NCBI RefSeq assembly: GCF_004331695.1
Contig: NZ_SJSL01000001.1
Coordinates: 248,001 to 312,000 of the forward strand
Direction: 5' to 3'
Length of the DNA: 64,000 nucleotides
DNA from: Pedobacter psychroterrae
Lineage (GTDB): Bacteria; Bacteroidota; Bacteroidia; Sphingobacteriales; Sphingobacteriaceae
This document shows, one piece after another, positions 60,264 through 64,000 of this stretch. Below the pieces are notes generated by a model. The model ran no database searches. It saw only the letters and a list, made by a program, of their open reading frames with translations, and was not told the origin of the DNA. Made by a program: the position numbers and the translations under genes. Each line of letters begins with the position of its first letter. Positions within the stretch are counted from its first letter, which is position 1.

Positions 60264-61916
60264 TTATTTATTATAGGCAACAAGCCCACTATTTAAAAAT
60301 GTCAAATAATTAGCAACGTCATAGTTTGCTCCCTGGGCTTTTACTAATTGCTGCCCGGTGGCCGGATCCAGCAGCACATAAAATGGCTGAGAATTGGACA
60401 AAAACTTCCTGGTCTGCAGATCACTCCATTTTTTCCCTATGGTATTTAATATTTTACCTTCAGGAGTCGTTATTTTATCAGCTTCTTCCAGTTCTGATTT
60501 GTCGTCAACGTAAAGCTGTATCAGCACATAGTCCTGGCTGATCAATTTTAATACTTCCTTATCAGGCCAAACAGTGGTCTCCATTTTTCGGCAGTTTACA
60601 CATGCATGCCCTGTAAAATCGATCATGACAGGTTTATTCACTTTTTTGGCATAGGCCATTCCTTCTTCATAATCAAAGAAAGCATCCAGTTTTAACGGAG
60701 CATGGAATTTATCAGCATATTTGTGGGTTCCGGATGATCTCTGCGCGGATGAATTTCCACTCGATAATGATGCAGTGTACAGGTCAAAATCCTGAGTGTG
60801 CTGGGGAGGCAGAAAAGCAGAAACTGCTTTCAGGGGCGCTCCCCACAGTCCTGGAACCATATAAAGGCTAAAAGACAATACAACAATCGCCATCATCAAC
60901 CTTGGCACTGAAATAAAAGCCAGCTGACTGTCATGAGAAAACCTGAGTTTGCCAAGTAAATACAGTCCCATAAGGGTAAAAATTGTGATCCATAACACAA
61001 GGAAAATCTCCCTGTCAAACCATTCCCAATGGTAGGCAAGGTCTACATTACTTAAAAACTTTAGGGCGAATGCCAGCTCTAAAAATCCAAGTACCACTTT
61101 TACGCTATTTAACCAGCCTCCTGATTTTGGCAAAGCGTTCATTGCCGAAGGAAACAAAGCAAACAAAGCGAAGGGAATAGCAAGCGCAAAGGAGAAACCA
61201 AACATTCCTATCGCCGGACCCAGCAAAGCTCCACTTGTAGCGGCATCAACAAGGAGGGTACCTATGATAGGGCCTGTACAAGAAAAAGAAACCAATGCAA
61301 GTGTACCCGCCATGAAAAACAATCCTGCTACACCTCCCTTATCTGAATTTGCATCCATTTTATTCACCCAGGAGGATGGTAGGGTAATCTCAAAGGCTCC
61401 TAAAAAAGAAGCACCGAAAACAACAAGCAACAGGAAGAAAAAGAAATTAAAGATACCGTTTGTAGATAAACTGTTTAATGCATCGGCCCCAAAAATTATG
61501 GTCACCAGCAGTCCAAGTACTACATAGATCAAAATAATGAAAAACCCATACAAAGAGGCCTTACCGAATGCGCCCCCTTTATTGGCCCCCTTGGTAAAAT
61601 AGCTTACCGTAAGTGGCAACATAGGAAAGATACAGGGCATCAGCAATGCTGCCAACCCACCGATAAATCCGGCAAGAAAGATCCCCCACAGAGAACTCTC
61701 TGTCTTTGTGCTATTTACATCATTAGCAGGAACGATCGAAGTGATTGTGGTGGTGTCTTTTTTAACAGCAGTTTTAACAGCCGTGTCTGCAGGTGCATCA
61801 GTGATCTCAGTAAACTCGAGGTCATCCATTGAAATAGTGTCTGTTTGCATGGCAAAGGAGGGCTGCACAGCAACAAACATCAGCAGACAAAAGAAAAATA
61901 ACAGTATTGGTTTCAT
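60264..61916 (-). CDS. dsbD: thiol:disulfide interchange protein DsbD/CcdA-type with thioredoxin domain
   Basis: 550 residues. A signal peptide and a charged linker replace the usual N-terminal DsbD immunoglobulin-like domain. The CcdA-type membrane core (about 75-345, eight helices) has its conserved cysteines C95 in MPCIFPMLP and C213 in FSCTGPIIG. The C-terminal thioredoxin-like domain carries CVNC (C439/C442). Electrons pass from cytoplasmic thioredoxin across the membrane to periplasmic thioredoxin-like domains. Its start overlaps the stop of the cysteine synthase gene by 1 bp. Confidence 0.9.
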   Translation of the reverse strand: MKPILLFFFCLLMFVAVQPSFAMQTDTISMDDLEFTEITDAPADTAVKTAVKKDTTTITSIVPANDVNSTKTESSLWGIFLAGFIGGLAALLMPCIFPMLPLTVSYFTKGANKGGAFGKASLYGFFIILIYVVLGLLVTIIFGADALNSLSTNGIFNFFFFLLLVVFGASFLGAFEITLPSSWVNKMDANSDKGGVAGLFFMAGTLALVSFSCTGPIIGTLLVDAATSGALLGPAIGMFGFSFALAIPFALFALFPSAMNALPKSGGWLNSVKVVLGFLELAFALKFLSNVDLAYHWEWFDREIFLVLWITIFTLMGLYLLGKLRFSHDSQLAFISVPRLMMAIVVLSFSLYMVPGLWGAPLKAVSAFLPPQHTQDFDLYTASLSSGNSSAQRSSGTHKYADKFHAPLKLDAFFDYEEGMAYAKKVNKPVMIDFTGHACVNCRKMETTVWPDKEVLKLISQDYVLIQLYVDDKSELEEADKITTPEGKILNTIGKKWSDLQTRKFLSNSQPFYVLLDPATGQQLVKAQGANYDVANYLTFLNSGLVAYNK

Positions 61917-62968
61917 TATTTAAGGCGGCTTATTGGTTGATAATTGATAAACTCTGTGTATGGTGTGAGATAACCATCCTTAACCGGTTCCTCTCTCATC
62001 AGGTCTGTACTGAGGTACTTTTTATTACTGTCTGAGAAGATCGTAACGACACAACTGTCAAATCCAAGCTCCTGCTGCAGCTTGATAGCGCCAATTACGT
62101 TGGCTCCGGAAGATATACCCACGGCCAACCCCAGCTGACTTGCCAGTTTTTGGGCCATTAGTATGGCATCACCATCATTAGCCTGTATTACGCTGTCCAG
62201 TTCATCCAGCTTTACAATCTGCGGTATAAACTCGTCAGAGATGCCCTGAATCCTGTGACTGCCTACTTTATAACCCGTAGTAAGTGTTGGGGATTCAGCG
62301 GGCTCCAGAGGGTGAATTTTTATGTGTGGATTCTGATCTTTCAAATACTTGCCTGCACCCATAATGGTGCCTCCCGTACCTACTCCGGCAACAAACGCAT
62401 CTGGAATCAGATTATTCAGTTTCAGCTGTTCCCATATTTCTACTCCGGTAGTCTGCTCATGTGCCAGCGGGTTGTCAATATTTTCAAATTGACGCGGTAA
62501 AAAAGTGTGGTTGTTTTCTTTTGCCATTTCCTCAGCCAGCTGAATGCTACCTAAAAAACCTCCCTGCTCCTTGCTGATCAATATGACCTCTGCTCCCAGG
62601 CTCTTAATGATATCAATCCTTTCCTTACTAAGCCAGTTGGGCATAATGATCTTAACAGGATGGCCCATTGCTTTACCTATTGCCGCAAATGCAATACCTG
62701 TATTACCACTGGTAGCTTCAATAACAACATCGCCGGGTTTAATTTTACAATGCTTATAGGCATTGTATAAAGTAAACAATGCTATTCTGTCCTTTATACT
62801 TCCGGTAAGGTTATAATGTTCGCACTTTACATAGATCTTCCCTTTACTTCCTTTGTAGGTGTACTGTAATTCCAGCATGGGTGTATTGCCGACCAAATGC
62901 CATAGGTCTTCAAATTTATGCTCCAGATCTACGGTTAAACAGGCTGACTCCATCGTGCTTGTTGACAT
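61916..62968 (-). CDS. PLP-dependent cysteine synthase family protein (CysK/CBS-like)
   Basis: 350 residues. The PLP lysine is K59 in [11 protein letters not shown], followed by the phosphate loop [17 protein letters not shown] and [14 protein letters not shown]. The length and a 20-residue N-terminal extension suggest a cysteine synthase A or cystathionine-beta-synthase-type member rather than classical CysK. It makes cysteine or cystathionine from O-acetylserine or serine. It is followed by dsbD without a gap (TAATG), a plausible thiol-supply pair, and is divergent from an Lrp-type regulator. Confidence 0.88.
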   Translation of the reverse strand: MSTSTMESACLTVDLEHKFEDLWHLVGNTPMLELQYTYKGSKGKIYVKCEHYNLTGSIKDRIALFTLYNAYKHCKIKPGDVVIEATSGNTGIAFAAIGKAMGHPVKIIMPNWLSKERIDIIKSLGAEVILISKEQGGFLGSIQLAEEMAKENNHTFLPRQFENIDNPLAHEQTTGVEIWEQLKLNNLIPDAFVAGVGTGGTIMGAGKYLKDQNPHIKIHPLEPAESPTLTTGYKVGSHRIQGISDEFIPQIVKLDELDSVIQANDGDAILMAQKLASQLGLAVGISSGANVIGAIKLQQELGFDSCVVTIFSDSNKKYLSTDLMREEPVKDGYLTPYTEFINYQPISRLK

Positions 62969-63049
62969 GGCTGTATATTTATGAATAATAAGTTAGTTAT
63001 TCGGTAAAACTCCATATTTCAATTCATAATAACAATGATTATCTATAAA

Positions 63050-63066
63050 TCCGTAAATTTTATGGA
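63050..63066. promoter_or_regulatory. candidate Lrp/AsnC operator
   Basis: The 17-bp imperfect palindrome TCCGTAAATTTTATGGA lies midway in the 171-bp region between the divergent cysteine synthase and Lrp-type genes. Its centre AAATTTT fits the AWATTWT core of the E. coli Lrp consensus. It may be the autoregulatory site of the downstream regulator. Confidence 0.42.
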
Positions 63067-63139
63067 AAATATTAGTTATTTTACACATATTTACACTTTG
63101 GCTATTTAGATACTACCCATTACCGTTTTTTTTTCGACT

Positions 63140-63604
63140 ATGCAAACAGAACTTGATCCTACTGACATTGAGCTTTTAAAGCTGTTGCAAATTGATGCAA
63201 CCCTTACCAATAAGGAACTCGCATTTAAACTCAATAAGTCGATCGCTACTGTCCATGAAAGGATACGTAAGCTAAAAGATCAGGGCTATATAAAACGAGT
63301 AGTAGCAATCCTCGACAGAAAAAAAATAAACAAAAGCCTTATTGCTTTTTCTCAGGTATTGTTAAAAGAGCATACAGCAGATACCCTGTATGCATTCGAA
63401 CATGAGGTTGCGAAGTTCAGTGAGGTGATGGAATGTTTTCAAATGACAGGAGCCTTTGATTTCATTTTACGCATAGCGACAAGTGATATGGACACCTATC
63501 ATCTGTTTTTACGCAATAAACTGGCAACACTGCCTAACATCAGTACCGTACAAAGTTTTTTTGTATTGTCTGAAACTAAAAGCGAAACCGCTTATCCGCT
63601 GTAA
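63140..63604 (+). CDS. Lrp/AsnC family transcriptional regulator
   Basis: 154 residues, the family length. N-terminal winged helix-turn-helix (DIELLKLLQIDATLTNKELA, LNKSIATVHERIRKLKDQGY) and a C-terminal RAM effector domain (VLLKEHTADTLYAFE, TGAFDFILRIATSDMDTYHLF). Such regulators bind amino acids. The divergent cysteine synthase-like gene and the palindrome between them suggest it controls sulfur amino acid metabolism. Confidence 0.93.
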   Translation: MQTELDPTDIELLKLLQIDATLTNKELAFKLNKSIATVHERIRKLKDQGYIKRVVAILDRKKINKSLIAFSQVLLKEHTADTLYAFEHEVAKFSEVMECFQMTGAFDFILRIATSDMDTYHLFLRNKLATLPNISTVQSFFVLSETKSETAYPL

Positions 63605-63610
63605 ACACTG

Positions 63611-64000
63611 TCATTGCTCCCCAAACCAGCCCGTTCGTCCAAAGTGATAACTTACACCAATACTCATAAAAGTAAAGATGTCCGGCACACCTTGTTTTTC
63701 CAATGTACCGTTAAAATCATAGCTATCCAATCCTTCGCCAGAAACAATGTTGCCCTGGAAGTTTAAATTGATCATTACGCGGGTAACGTCGAGTTTATCA
63801 GGGATATGTATATTTATCCCAGCCATTAATGGAACAAACATTTCTTTTGATCGGTCATAGCCTGGAAATTTAATGCCCGTTGAACGTTGATATCGAACGG
63901 GATTATTATGCCTGTTCTGAATTCCGCCTATACCTGTACCTACATACAATCCTTTAACAATATTTAAGAACGTACTTTCTTCATAGGCTACGAATGCGCC
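63611..64000 (-). CDS. outer-membrane beta-barrel protein, partial (N-terminus off window)
   Basis: The frame is open to the right edge, so 130 residues of the C-terminal part are seen. The alternating-hydrophobic strands (GLYVGTGIGGIQN, DVTRVMINLNFQGNIV, IFTFMSIGVSYHFG) fit an outer-membrane porin-like barrel of the Bacteroidota OmpA/porin-type. The first Met-like codon in this stretch (TTG at 63949) is internal, since coding continues upstream. Specific function is not assigned. It is convergent with the Lrp-type gene. Confidence 0.72.
   Translation of the reverse strand, partial: GAFVAYEESTFLNIVKGLYVGTGIGGIQNRHNNPVRYQRSTGIKFPGYDRSKEMFVPLMAGINIHIPDKLDVTRVMINLNFQGNIVSGEGLDSYDFNGTLEKQGVPDIFTFMSIGVSYHFGRTGWFGEQ

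Noticed and set aside
1-64000. Mobile elements, CRISPR, tRNA or rRNA
   Set aside because: No transposase, integrase, long direct repeats, spacer-repeat pattern, cloverleaf with CCA end or rRNA segments were seen in the intergenic regions.

Overview
The window looks like a chromosomal segment of a Bacteroidota bacterium, most likely family Sphingobacteriaceae (Pedobacter or a close relative). The evidence is a giant sprA gene (gliding motility / type IX secretion translocon), a fused alpha/beta 2-oxoacid dehydrogenase E1, DUF4292 and secreted lipoproteins with typical Bacteroidota lipoboxes, the DUF177-rpmF-plsX-fabH-accB-accC order, almost no Shine-Dalgarno sequences, and several promoters of the Bacteroidota form TTTG-N19/20-TAnnTTTG. 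Base composition is uniform. I saw no insertion sequence, phage gene, tRNA, rRNA or CRISPR array. This is mainly a housekeeping region, and most genes are confidently assignable families.

Layout. 1-2805 (minus): partial HIT protein, greA, a SerA-like dehydrogenase and ksgA. 2908-10329 (plus): pdxA, then a fatty-acid initiation cluster (DUF177, rpmF, plsX, fabH, accB, accC), a hairpin terminator, tatC and rpiB. 10344-16189 (plus): an M28 peptidase, a LutB-type iron-sulfur protein, the fused E1 and a lipoprotein. 16138-19323 (minus): feoA, feoB and a SprT-like protein, then (upstream on the same strand) a VanZ-like membrane protein with an unlisted 41-residue lipoprotein translationally coupled to it. 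19718-30285 (minus): gcvH, sprA, ruvA and a malic enzyme. 30422-33741 (minus): lytic transglycosylase, gatA and two TatA-type genes.

33824-43944 (minus) is a long, tightly packed run: PQQ sugar dehydrogenase, lipoprotein hydrolase, amidohydrolase, nitronate monooxygenase-like protein, acylphosphatase, polysaccharide flippase, dut, TPR protein, DUF4292 lipoprotein and an EnvC-like LytM protein. The last five suggest an envelope-biogenesis unit. 44043-46865 (minus) holds an LLM flavin oxidoreductase and a GH78-like glycosidase. 46999-52771 (plus) holds a membrane histidine kinase, an RluB/E/F-type pseudouridine synthase with a long basic tail, rlmN, comF and a beta-helix lipoprotein. 52772-53134 is the longest gene-free stretch. 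It carries two hairpins with T-tracts, each preceded by the identical 15-mer GAGAGCGTTAATTTA, which may be small RNAs or unusual terminators. 53135-64000 holds a hybrid histidine kinase, glyA, dxs, a three-part Crp+AraC regulator, a zinc-ribbon microprotein, dsbD, a cysteine synthase-like gene, an Lrp regulator and the end of an outer-membrane barrel gene.

The best leads for something undescribed are the paired GAGAGCG hairpins, the Crp-HTH-AraC fusion regulator, the tiny lipoprotein overlapping the VanZ gene, and the dut-TPR-DUF4292-EnvC envelope cluster. Start sites were re-chosen where a promoter or signal peptide argued for it. TTG starts are used repeatedly (sprA, gatA, SprT-like, DUF177).
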